Assembly: GCA_030622395.1 (NCBI GenBank)
Contig: JAUXGF010000159.1
Span: 1 to 6,719, forward strand
DNA length: 6,719 bases
From: Calditrichaceae bacterium
Lineage (GTDB): Bacteria > Calditrichota > Calditrichia > Calditrichales > Calditrichaceae
Direction: 5' to 3'
Under the pieces are notes generated by a model. That model was given only the letters and a program-made list of their open reading frames with translations. It had not been told where the DNA came from and made no database searches. Shown in pieces: positions 1 to 6,070 of the stretch. How positions within the stretch are numbered: position 1 is the stretch's first letter; each line of letters begins with the position of its first letter. The translations under genes and the position numbers were made by a program.

Positions 1-69
1 ATTTAATAAATATTTGGACAACCGGATTAAATTATATAAATTTATAATTTCCTATCAGGAGCTATTTTT

Positions 70-465
70 ATGAATTTAAAGAAAATACGTTATTCAATTG
101 GGCAGGCTGCTGATTCAGCGGATTTACCGCAGTCGGTTTTGAGGTATTGGGAAACTGTTTTCGACAGTTTGAATCCTGTGAAATCGCCGGGCGGTAATCG
201 TCAATACAGCGAAGAAGATATTGAGCGAATTTTAAAGATAAAAGAATTACTGTATGTTAAGGGTTTTACGATCAAGGGAGCTAATGCCCTGCTAAATGAA
301 GAAAAAAATATTTCCGAAAAGTCTCAAGAAAAACTGAATGAGGCTAACGCATTAGAGTATCAATTGAATGATAACAATTTAGAAAATACAATCATAGGCG
401 ATAGTAATAATTATAAGGAAATAATTAAGCGGCTAAAAGAAATTATAAAAATTTTAGATGAATAG
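70..465 (+). CDS. MerR-family transcriptional regulator (small, HTH only)
   Basis: This 131-residue protein starts with a MerR-type winged helix-turn-helix, a DNA-binding fold that usually acts on promoters with long spacers. The helix-turn-helix runs from about residue 8 (YSIGQAA) through LRYWE at 24-28. The wing is at about 36-46 (P...GGNRQY), followed by the typical EEDIERI helix and LL..KGFTI at about 60-69. The rest, about residues 75-131, is polar and ends in a short amphipathic helix (IIKRLKEIIKIL). There are no metal-binding cysteines and no large ligand domain, so no inducer can be proposed. The ATG follows AGGAGC at 57-62 with a 7-base gap, which supports the start. The upstream 56 bases are AT-rich with TATA-like boxes but no convincing -35/-10 pair. 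The next gene is tRNA-Pro; I recall MerR genes beside tRNA-Pro in deltaproteobacteria, but that is memory rather than a search. The family call is firm; the target is unknown. Confidence 0.86.
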   Translation: MNLKKIRYSIGQAADSADLPQSVLRYWETVFDSLNPVKSPGGNRQYSEEDIERILKIKELLYVKGFTIKGANALLNEEKNISEKSQEKLNEANALEYQLNDNNLENTIIGDSNNYKEIIKRLKEIIKILDE

Positions 466-488
466 AGAATCAAGCGGTTGATTTTAGT
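466..488 (+). terminator. Weak hairpin after the MerR gene, possible terminator
   Basis: Directly after the TAG stop, 466-473 can pair with 478-485 (8 bp including one G-U) around a GCGG loop, followed by AGTTT. The stem is AT-rich and the T tract is broken, so termination would be weak. The same left arm can pair instead with TTGATTCT at 489-496. Confidence 0.33.
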
Positions 489-515
489 TTGATTCTTATT
501 TACATTGGCAGAGTT

Positions 516-589
516 CGGAGCGTGGCGCAGTCTGGTAGCGTACTTGAATGGGGTTCAAGGGGTCGCTGGTTCAAATCCAGTCGCTCCGA
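516..589 (+). tRNA. tRNA-Pro, anticodon GGG
   Basis: The 74-base sequence folds into a complete cloverleaf. The acceptor stem is CGGAGCG (516-522) with CGCTCCG (582-588), and A589 is the discriminator. The D stem is GCGC/GCGT with GG at 534-535. The anticodon stem is CTTGA (543-547) with TCAAG (555-559). The T stem is GCTGG (565-569) with CCAGT (577-581) around TTCAAAT. The loop 548-554 reads ATGGGGT, so the anticodon GGG is at 550-552 with G37 next to it. It decodes CCC and CCU. The C1-G72 start of the acceptor is the usual bacterial tRNA-Pro identity feature. CCA is not encoded (CAG follows), so it must be added after transcription. A strong terminator follows 10 bases later. There is no clear separate promoter, so it may be transcribed with the MerR gene. 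Confidence 0.96.
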
Positions 590-599
590 CAGATTTAGA

Positions 600-634
600 A
601 TGGGGATTGAAACCAATCCCCATTTTTTATTTTT
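600..634 (+). terminator. Intrinsic terminator after tRNA-Pro(GGG)
   Basis: A perfect 10-bp stem (600-609 with 614-623, core GGGGATTG/CAATCCCC) closes on a 4-base loop AAAC. It runs straight into TTTTTTATTTTT. This is a textbook Rho-independent terminator ending the MerR/tRNA-Pro transcript. Confidence 0.92.
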
Positions 635-711
635 AAGGGGTACAGTATTTCTAATATGTTGATACAATTTAATCAATAAAAATAGTAAGAATGTTTTAAT
701 ATAAAATTAGT

Positions 712-871
712 GGGGAATTATTTTGGTATATGTTGGAATAACCCACCCCTAACCCCTCCCAAGAGGGGCATTGCTTATTCCCCTCTTGCTCCGCAGGAGT
801 TTCTGTGGAAGGAGAGCTAGGGGTGGGTTTGTGTTATTCCAAATATATATCCCAATAAATTACCATTCCCC
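712..871. repeat. Palindromic MITE/REP-like element with three-way-junction fold
   Basis: This 160-bp non-coding block is bounded by GGGGAAT (712-718) and its inverse ATTCCCC (865-871). Further in, 733-741 pairs with 834-842 (9 bp) and 742-751 with 818-827 (10 bp, CCCACCCCTA/TAGGGGTGGG), and CTCC 756-759 with GGAG 811-814. Two hairpins fill the centre: 760-768 with 780-788 (9 bp, 11-base loop) and 790-796 with 803-809 (7 bp, one G-U, 6-base loop). The predicted fold is therefore a Y. It has no ORF. It resembles the CCCACCCCTAACCCCTCCC-type intergenic repeats I recall from many bacterial genomes. No target-site duplication is evident at the ends. Whether it moves, or is expressed as RNA, cannot be told from one copy. 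Confidence 0.75.
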
Positions 872-936
872 TCACTGACGGTATTACCCAAGCAAGTTTT
901 GTTATTGAGATTAACGCTCCTGAGGAATCACTTTAA
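859..936 (+). pseudogene. Possible 3' remnant of a lost gene upstream of the glycosyltransferase
   Basis: An open reading frame of 25 codons runs from after a stop at 856-858 to TAA at 934-936, ending ...EINAPEESL. Its first codons lie inside the right arm of the palindromic element and it has no start codon. Its stop shares one base with the next ATG (TAATG), the arrangement of translationally coupled genes. Its 3' end also holds GAGGA (922-926), the ribosome-binding site of the next gene. I infer that an upstream operon gene may have been cut down by insertion or deletion at the element. The stretch is short enough to be open by chance, and I do not recognise the peptide. Confidence 0.3.
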
Positions 937-1619
937 TGATCAAGTATGATATTCTAATCCCTGCATACAATGCACAGGATTCACTGCCTCAATTAATTAA
1001 TCAATTAAATTCATTAGAGCGGAAGCCTGATAAAATTTATGTTATTGATGACGGCTCAACAGACGGAACAAATACAATCGCTGATAATTTAGGCTGTAAA
1101 GTAAAATCATTTGCGGAAAATAAGGGCAAGGGCTTTGCTTTAAAAACAGGATTTAACGATTTTCTGCAATCAAGCGATTCAGAGTTTCTAATCTGCATGG
1201 ACGCCGATTTACAGCATCCTGCGGCGTCAATACCGGATTTTATTAATCTTGGGCAAAAAGAAGGCGGTAAATTTGTTATTGGTAACAGGCGGAAAAGCTG
1301 CGGTAAAATGCCTGTTGCCCGAATAATATCAAATACTTTAACTTCTTTTATTCTTTCAATAATCAGCGGGCAGAAAATTAAAGATAGTCAATGCGGATAC
1401 AGGCTTATTCATAGAGATGTTTTGAATATTATAAAACTAAGGGAAGATGGTTTCCAGTTAGAAAGTGAATTTATTATCAGGGCGGCGCGGAAAAATGTAA
1501 GAATTGATTTTATAGATATTCCGACAATTTATAATCATGAAAATTCCCATATAAATCATATCAGGGACACGTTTCGATTTATCGGGTTAATTATAAGAGA
1601 ATTATTGCATTTAAAATGA
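936..1619 (+). CDS. Family 2 glycosyltransferase, polyprenyl-phosphate (DPM1-like) type
   Basis: This 227-residue GT-A fold enzyme is predicted to move a sugar from a nucleotide-sugar to a polyprenyl-phosphate carrier on the inner face of the membrane. The N-terminal strand is ILIPAYN (6-12). The nucleotide-binding motif is IDDGSTDGT (37-45), then ENKGKGFAL (61-69). The metal-binding DAD is at 89-91, followed by LQHP. Later come the DSQCGYR segment and a QLESEF helix, as in dolichol-phosphate-mannose-synthase-like enzymes. The C-terminus has one hydrophobic stretch (FRFIGLIIREL) but no clear long membrane domain, so it is probably soluble or peripheral. The length matches the short DPM1-like enzymes. 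GAGGA at 922-926 lies 9 bases before the ATG. The gene overlaps pcm by 4 bases (ATGA), so it is co-translated with it. The sugar donor cannot be read from the sequence. The family is firm; the acceptor is inferred from the subfamily and from the PopT-family gene downstream. Confidence 0.88.
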   Translation: MIKYDILIPAYNAQDSLPQLINQLNSLERKPDKIYVIDDGSTDGTNTIADNLGCKVKSFAENKGKGFALKTGFNDFLQSSDSEFLICMDADLQHPAASIPDFINLGQKEGGKFVIGNRRKSCGKMPVARIISNTLTSFILSIISGQKIKDSQCGYRLIHRDVLNIIKLREDGFQLESEFIIRAARKNVRIDFIDIPTIYNHENSHINHIRDTFRFIGLIIRELLHLK

Positions 1620-2245
1620 TTTATAAACAAAAAATAGAAAAGATGATTTCGCGCCTACGGCAAATGGGTATAACAGATGAACGCGTACTAAAAGCTATGC
1701 GCGCCGCGCCGCGTCATCGTTTTGTGCCGGCAGGATTAGAATTTCAATCGTATGATGAAAAAGCGCTGCCGATTGGTTTTGGTCAAACTATCTCTCATCC
1801 TTATACAGTTGCGGTGATGACGCAGGCTTTAAATATTAAAAACGGCGATAGAATTCTTGAAATCGGCACAGGGTCCGGCTATCAGACGGCGGTATTATGC
1901 GAACTTGGCGCGCAAGTATTTACTATAGAGAAGATTCGTGCTATAGGGCAATCCGCCGATAAAATATTACGTGAATTAGAATATCAATTTGTATCAAGGA
2001 TCGGCGACGGCACATTAGGCTGGCAAAATTATGCGCCTTATGACTCAATAATTGTAACTGCCGGCGCTCCTGTAATTCCTAAAAATCTTTTACAACAACT
2101 AAAACAAAGCGGGAAATTATTAATTCCACTTGGCGATGCGGATGAGCAGATATTAACAATATTAATAAAGGATAATAAAAGTTATAATATAATTGAAATA
2201 GAAGAATTGAAATTTGTACCTTTAATTGGGAAAAATGGATGGTAA
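1616..2245 (+). CDS. pcm: Protein-L-isoaspartate O-methyltransferase
   Basis: This 209-residue cytoplasmic enzyme uses S-adenosylmethionine to methylate L-isoaspartyl residues in aged proteins, which starts their repair to aspartate. An N-terminal helix (ERVLKAMRAAPRHRFVP, 22-38) leads to the signature GQTISHPYTVA at 56-66. The SAM-binding motif is LEIGTGSGYQTAVL (81-94), with acidic E105 at the end of the next strand. GDGTLGW (130-136) and VTAGAP (147-152) follow. These are the standard Pcm blocks in the usual order, and the length is normal. The start overlaps the glycosyltransferase stop and has only a weak GA-rich site upstream, so translation probably depends on coupling; Met10 is a possible later start. 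The last 7 bases overlap the next gene. In many bacteria pcm sits beside surE; here SurE is absent and membrane-carrier genes flank it instead. Confidence 0.95.
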   Translation: MIYKQKIEKMISRLRQMGITDERVLKAMRAAPRHRFVPAGLEFQSYDEKALPIGFGQTISHPYTVAVMTQALNIKNGDRILEIGTGSGYQTAVLCELGAQVFTIEKIRAIGQSADKILRELEYQFVSRIGDGTLGWQNYAPYDSIIVTAGAPVIPKNLLQQLKQSGKLLIPLGDADEQILTILIKDNKSYNIIEIEELKFVPLIGKNGW

Positions 2246-3138
2246 ACAATCAAGATAATCATAAAAAGTCCTTAAAACATATTATACGAATATTCCTTGT
2301 TGGAGGGGCAATGGGCATTGCTAATATTATTCCCGGGGTAAGCGGCGGGACCATTGCAGTGGTATTTGGAATTTATGAAGATTTAATGGAAGCGCTGGGA
2401 AGTTTTTTAACTGATAAAGAAAAAAGATGGGAATATATTAAATTTCTAAGCAGCCTCTTTTCCGGAGCATTATTATCTATAGTTATTTTTGCCAAAATAA
2501 TATCCTGGGCATATACTAATTATGAATTAATGACTGTCTATTTCTTTATGGGGCTAATCCTTGGTAGTATACCGGTTGTTATTAAAACTCACTCTGATAT
2601 GAAAATTAATTATTCAAGATTCTTTTCTTTTTTTATAGGAGCGTCAATTGTCGTGTTATTGGCATTGCTTCAAACATCGGCTGAACAATCAGAAGTTTTC
2701 GATTATACTCAAATTAGCCTGGCAACTTATTTATATTTTGCACTTTCCGGCGCTATTGCTTCTTCCGCAATGATTGTCCCGGGTATAAGCGGATCATTTG
2801 TGTTGATTTTACTTGGAGTTTACTGGACAGTACTGAGCTCATTAAGCGGCTTAACAGACACTCTTTTAACAGCCGGATTAACGCCTGAGATGAGGGTGCG
2901 TTTGATAATACTCGGTACATTAGGAATAGGAATAGTCATAGGAATTTTAGGATTTGCTAAAATTATGAGTTGGGCATTAAAAAAATATCCGGCAATTACA
3001 ATGTATGCGATTCTTGGTTTAATAGTCGGATCATTTTATCAAATTTATCCCGGTTTTGAGTTTACATCAAATGGGATAGGGGCAATCATTACTTTTATTA
3101 TCGGCACCCTGATTTCACTTCGATTTGGAAAAGAATAA
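2239..3138 (+). CDS. popT: DUF368 membrane protein, PopT-family polyprenyl-phosphate translocase
   Basis: This 299-residue protein has about eight hydrophobic segments and a short basic N-terminus with no cleavable signal peptide. It carries the DUF368 hallmark IPGVSGGT at 31-38 and a second copy, VPGISGS, at 180-186. A further pair, AKIISW (85-90) and AKIMSW (240-245), is each followed by a GLI.GS segment (105-110, 260-265), so the two halves look duplicated. DUF368 proteins were reported in 2022 (PopT, alongside DedA-type UptA) to return undecaprenyl phosphate across the inner membrane for reuse in wall and surface-glycan synthesis. The specific substrate here is inferred from the family. 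The ATG overlaps the pcm stop by 7 bases, with GGGA 7 bases upstream, so it belongs to the same operon. A lipid-carrier glycosyltransferase two genes upstream fits the role. No terminator is visible after it; repeats begin 3 bases after the stop. Confidence 0.85.
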   Translation: MVNNQDNHKKSLKHIIRIFLVGGAMGIANIIPGVSGGTIAVVFGIYEDLMEALGSFLTDKEKRWEYIKFLSSLFSGALLSIVIFAKIISWAYTNYELMTVYFFMGLILGSIPVVIKTHSDMKINYSRFFSFFIGASIVVLLALLQTSAEQSEVFDYTQISLATYLYFALSGAIASSAMIVPGISGSFVLILLGVYWTVLSSLSGLTDTLLTAGLTPEMRVRLIILGTLGIGIVIGILGFAKIMSWALKKYPAITMYAILGLIVGSFYQIYPGFEFTSNGIGAIITFIIGTLISLRFGKE

Positions 3139-3140
3139 CG

Positions 3141-3152
3141 CCGCTTTTGCGG
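3141..3152. repeat. Short GC-rich hairpin right after popT
   Basis: CCGC-TTTT-GCGG forms a perfect 4-bp hairpin two bases after the popT stop. It is not followed by a T run, so it is not an intrinsic terminator. It resembles the CCTGCCTTTGCGGG blocks inside the two 75-bp repeats just downstream. All three may be decayed copies of ATTCCCGC...GCGGGAAT-type palindromes, which I recall as common intergenic repeats. Confidence 0.45.
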
Positions 3153-3162
3153 GGATGCTGGG

Positions 3163-3372
3163 TACTGGATACTGGATGCTGGTTGGAGCGGAGTGTAAAT
3201 CCTGCCTTTGCGGGAATACCGATTACCGTTTACTGATTACCGATTACCGGATACTGGTTGGAATGGAGCGTAAATCCTGCCTTTGCGGGAATACCGATTA
3301 CCGGTTACTGATTACCGATTACCGGATACGGGGATGATCAAGTTTCTTTATCCAGCATCAAGCATCCAGCAT
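3163..3372. repeat. Composite intergenic repeat with inverted outer arms
   Basis: The left arm 3163-3182 (TACTGGATACTGGATGCTGG) matches the inverse of 3352-3371 at 17 of 20 positions, and each arm is itself made of short TGGATRCTGG-type iterations. Between them lie two 75-bp direct repeats and about 23 bases of ordinary sequence. An open frame crosses the block and would encode iterations such as ITDYR, but I read it as a by-product of the repeats rather than a gene: its only start is a TTG inside popT with no ribosome-binding site. The block fills most of the 339-base gap between popT and tRNA-Pro(CGG). Confidence 0.7.
3179..3328. repeat. Two tandem 75-bp direct repeats
   Basis: Units 3179-3253 and 3254-3328 abut exactly and differ at only 4 of 75 positions, so the duplication is recent or kept uniform. 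Each unit contains CTGGTTGGA, TAAATCCTGCCTTTGCGGGA and then three or four GATTACC-like iterations (ATTACCG, ACTGATTACCGATTACCGG). Nested short iterations inside a longer duplication suggest growth by slippage or unequal recombination. This is non-coding, low-complexity DNA. Confidence 0.9.
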
Positions 3373-3387
3373 TTGTATATAACAATC

Positions 3388-3416
3388 TTGACTTGATTAT
3401 TGATAAAGTTTATATT
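3388..3416 (+). promoter_or_regulatory. Sigma70-type promoter for tRNA-Pro(CGG) and leuS
   Basis: TTGACT at 3388-3393 and TATATT at 3411-3416 are separated by exactly 17 bases, each one base from consensus. Transcription would start near 3423, giving a leader of about 55 bases before the tRNA. It sits just past the repeat block and is the best promoter match in the window. Confidence 0.6.
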
Positions 3417-3442
3417 TACACCTTATGATTATATTATCATTA

Positions 3443-3466
3443 ATTAGCATTTCTCAAAATGTTAAT
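3443..3466 (+). other. Hairpin in the tRNA/leuS leader
   Basis: ATTAGCATTT (3443-3452) pairs with AAATGTTAAT (3457-3466), 10 bp with one G-U, around a CTCA loop. No T run follows, so it is not an intrinsic terminator. It would lie in the 5' leader trimmed from tRNA-Pro(CGG). Any role is unknown, and an AT-rich stem of this size can arise by chance. Confidence 0.35.
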
Positions 3467-3477
3467 CACTAATTGAT

Positions 3478-3558
<81 letters not shown>

Positions 3559-3604
3559 CTTTCTTCAAATCCTCTTATTTAATCAAACCACGGAGATATC
3601 ATTA

Positions 3605-6070
3605 ATGGGAATTCCTTATAAAGAAATTGAAACTAAATGGAAAAAATACTGGAAAGATAATCAAACCGACAAAGTAGATTTATCTAATAAAGAGAAAAAA
3701 TGCTACACCCTGGTTATGTTCAGTTATCCCTCGGCGGATAAACTGCATTTAGGGCACTGGTTTAATTATGCGCCGACAGATACCTGGGCTCGTTTTAAAC
3801 GCATGCAGGGTTTTAATGTTTTTGAGCCGATGGGATTTGATTCCTTTGGTCTGCCCGCTGAGAATTATGCCGTTAAATCAGGCGTCCATCCTAAAATATC
3901 AACGGAAAATAATATCAAATTTATACGAGAGCAGCTTAAAGAAATCGGCGCTATGTATGATTGGGATTACGAGGTTGTCACCAGCAGCCCGGATTATTAC
4001 AAATGGACGCAGTGGCTGTTTATAAAGTTATATGAAAAAGGATTAGCCTACAGAGCAAATGCGCCTGTTAACTGGTGCCCAAAAGATAAAACCGTGTTAG
4101 CTAATGAACAGGTTCACGAAGGATGCTGCGAGCGCTGCGGCACACCGGTAGAAAAGAAGAACTTAACGCAATGGTTTTTTAAAATTACCAATTATACCGA
4201 AGAACTATTAGAAGGATTAAATAAAATTGACTGGCCTGAAAAAACCAAGGCTATGCAGAAGAACTGGATAGGGAAGAGCCAGGGCTTAAAAATCCATTTT
4301 GATATCGAAGGACATTCCGATCAGAAAATAAGCGTATTTACAACCCGTCCCGATACTTTGTTTGGAGTAACTTATATGGTTTTAGCGCCGGAACACGAGT
4401 TAACCGCTAAGTTGACTTTACCTGAATACAAGGATGAGGTTGAGAAATATATTATTGAAGCGGGCAGGATTTCTGAAATTGACCGGGCTTCAAGCGTTCG
4501 GGAAAAAACAGGCGTTTTTACAGGAAGCTATGCAATTAATCCGGTTAATAATGAAAAGATTCCTATCTGGGCTGCGGATTATGTGTTAAGCTCTTACGGA
4601 ACCGGCGCGGTAATGGCTGTGCCCGGACATGATACACGCGACTTTGAGTTTGCCGTTGAATTTAAACTACCGATAATAAAAGTAATTTTAGAGCCGGGAA
4701 CGGATAAAAGCGCCCCATTAAAAAAGGCTTTTACAGAAGAAGGGGAAATGATTAATTCCGGTAAGTATGATAAACTGCCTTCAAAACAGGGCGCAAAACA
4801 GATTGGCGATGATCTGTCAAAAGAAACTAAAGCAGAATGGACAACGCAGTACAAATTGCGCGACTGGCTGATAAGCCGCCAGCGATATTGGGGAGCGCCT
4901 ATTCCAATCATTTATTGCGATTCTTGCGGCGAAATGGCTGTACCTGAAAAAGACCTGCCTGTTTTACTGCCTGACGATGTTGATTTCAATCCCAAAGGGC
5001 AGTCGCCTTTAGCTGCCAGCGAATCGTTTATTAAAACTTTATGCCCGAAATGCGGCGCACCCGCAACCAGGGAAGCGGACACTATGGATACTTTCGTTTG
5101 CTCTTCATGGTACTATTTACGCTATCCGGACGCTAAAAACGAAAAGGCGGCATGGGATAAAAAATTGATTAATGAAATTCTGCCGGTTGATAAATATATC
5201 GGCGGGGCAGAACATGCCACTATGCATTTATTATATTCAAGATTTATCACAAAAGCCTTAAGAGACATGGGTTATCTTTCTTTTGACGAACCGTTTTTGA
5301 GTTTGGTACATCAGGGCGTTATTAAAGGACCGGACGGTATGCGCATGTCCAAATCAAAAGGAAATGTTATTAATCCTGAGACATATTTGGATAAATACGG
5401 AAGCGATGTTTTTAGAATGTACTTAATGTTTGGATTCGCCTATACCGACGGCGGTCCCTGGGATGATTCGGGAATCTCAGCCATTGACAGGTTTTTGAAT
5501 AGAGTCTGGCGTTTTGTTGAAATAGTTCAATCTTATTTTGAATCAAAGGGCGCGGATATTTTTGAGGATCCTGAAAAAAATTTGCGTACTGTTATGCATA
5601 ATTCCGTCAAAGGCGTAACAGAGGATACTGAGCGGTTTCATTTTAATACATCCATCAGCCGTATAATGGAATTAACTAATGAATTATATAAATATATCCA
5701 GGGCCGGGATCCGGGTAATTTTAATCATAAATTATTAAATGAAGCGGCGCATGATCTAATTTTACTTTTAGCGCCTTTTGCCCCGCATTTTGGCGAGGAA
5801 TTGTGGCTGGAGCTTGGCTGCAAAAACACAATTTTCGATCAGCAATGGCCCGCTTATAATCCGGAATATTTAAAAGTTGACGAAATAACCTGGGTTATCC
5901 AGATTAACGGCAAGATTCGCGAGCGGGTAAATGCCGGCGCAAGTTTGAGCAAAGATGAAGCTCAGGATTTAGCGATAAAAACGGGACGCATGCCGGAATT
6001 GTTAAAAGACAAAACTATACGCAAGGTTATTGTAGTGCCTAAGAAGCTTATTAATGTTGTTGTATCCTGA
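3605..6070 (+). CDS. leuS: Leucyl-tRNA synthetase
   Basis: This 821-residue class Ia synthetase charges tRNA-Leu with leucine in the cytoplasm and hydrolyses misacylated products. The HIGH motif reads HLGH (48-51), preceded by FSYPS and followed by FDSFGLPAENYA. A zinc-binding region starts at C158 (NWCPKD), with C174, C175 and C178 further on. The CP1 editing domain shows TTRPDTLFG, with the gating Thr at 251, and GTGAVMAVPGHDTRDFEF, with D343 and D346. A second four-cysteine knuckle (C438, C441, C480, C483) lies before DTMDTF. The KMSKS loop is RMSKS (580-584). The C-terminal tRNA-binding domain begins near W763 (VIQINGKIRERV) and ends normally. The length is in the usual bacterial range. 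GGAG at 3592-3595 is 9 bases before the ATG, and MGIPYKEIETKW is a typical opening. It is probably co-transcribed with the tRNA-Pro upstream. No terminator is visible downstream. Confidence 0.98.
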   Translation: MGIPYKEIETKWKKYWKDNQTDKVDLSNKEKKCYTLVMFSYPSADKLHLGHWFNYAPTDTWARFKRMQGFNVFEPMGFDSFGLPAENYAVKSGVHPKISTENNIKFIREQLKEIGAMYDWDYEVVTSSPDYYKWTQWLFIKLYEKGLAYRANAPVNWCPKDKTVLANEQVHEGCCERCGTPVEKKNLTQWFFKITNYTEELLEGLNKIDWPEKTKAMQKNWIGKSQGLKIHFDIEGHSDQKISVFTTRPDTLFGVTYMVLAPEHELTAKLTLPEYKDEVEKYIIEAGRISEIDRASSVREKTGVFTGSYAINPVNNEKIPIWAADYVLSSYGTGAVMAVPGHDTRDFEFAVEFKLPIIKVILEPGTDKSAPLKKAFTEEGEMINSGKYDKLPSKQGAKQIGDDLSKETKAEWTTQYKLRDWLISRQRYWGAPIPIIYCDSCGEMAVPEKDLPVLLPDDVDFNPKGQSPLAASESFIKTLCPKCGAPATREADTMDTFVCSSWYYLRYPDAKNEKAAWDKKLINEILPVDKYIGGAEHATMHLLYSRFITKALRDMGYLSFDEPFLSLVHQGVIKGPDGMRMSKSKGNVINPETYLDKYGSDVFRMYLMFGFAYTDGGPWDDSGISAIDRFLNRVWRFVEIVQSYFESKGADIFEDPEKNLRTVMHNSVKGVTEDTERFHFNTSISRIMELTNELYKYIQGRDPGNFNHKLLNEAAHDLILLLAPFAPHFGEELWLELGCKNTIFDQQWPAYNPEYLKVDEITWVIQINGKIRERVNAGASLSKDEAQDLAIKTGRMPELLKDKTIRKVIVVPKKLINVVVS

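Noticed and set aside
14..48. TTGGAC (14-19) with TATAAA (35-40) or TATAAT (43-48) as the MerR-gene promoter
   Set aside because: The spacers are 15 and 23 bases and the region is so AT-rich that such boxes are expected by chance.
712..871. CRISPR array
   Set aside because: There are two inverted arms and hairpins, not regularly spaced direct repeats with unique spacers.
3179..3328. CRISPR array
   Set aside because: Only two units, directly abutting with no spacer, and they are internally repetitive.
3125..3337. 70-codon open frame over the repeat region, encoding two 25-residue repeats with ITDYR iterations
   Set aside because: Its start would be a TTG inside popT with no ribosome-binding site. 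The protein is only the translation of a 75-bp DNA repeat whose length happens to be a multiple of three.
3768..4025. 85-codon open frame inside leuS in another frame
   Set aside because: It lies wholly in the catalytic region of leuS, has no ribosome-binding site and resembles no family.
4594..4911. 105-codon minus-strand open frame inside leuS
   Set aside because: It is the antisense of the editing-domain coding sequence, with no start signals.
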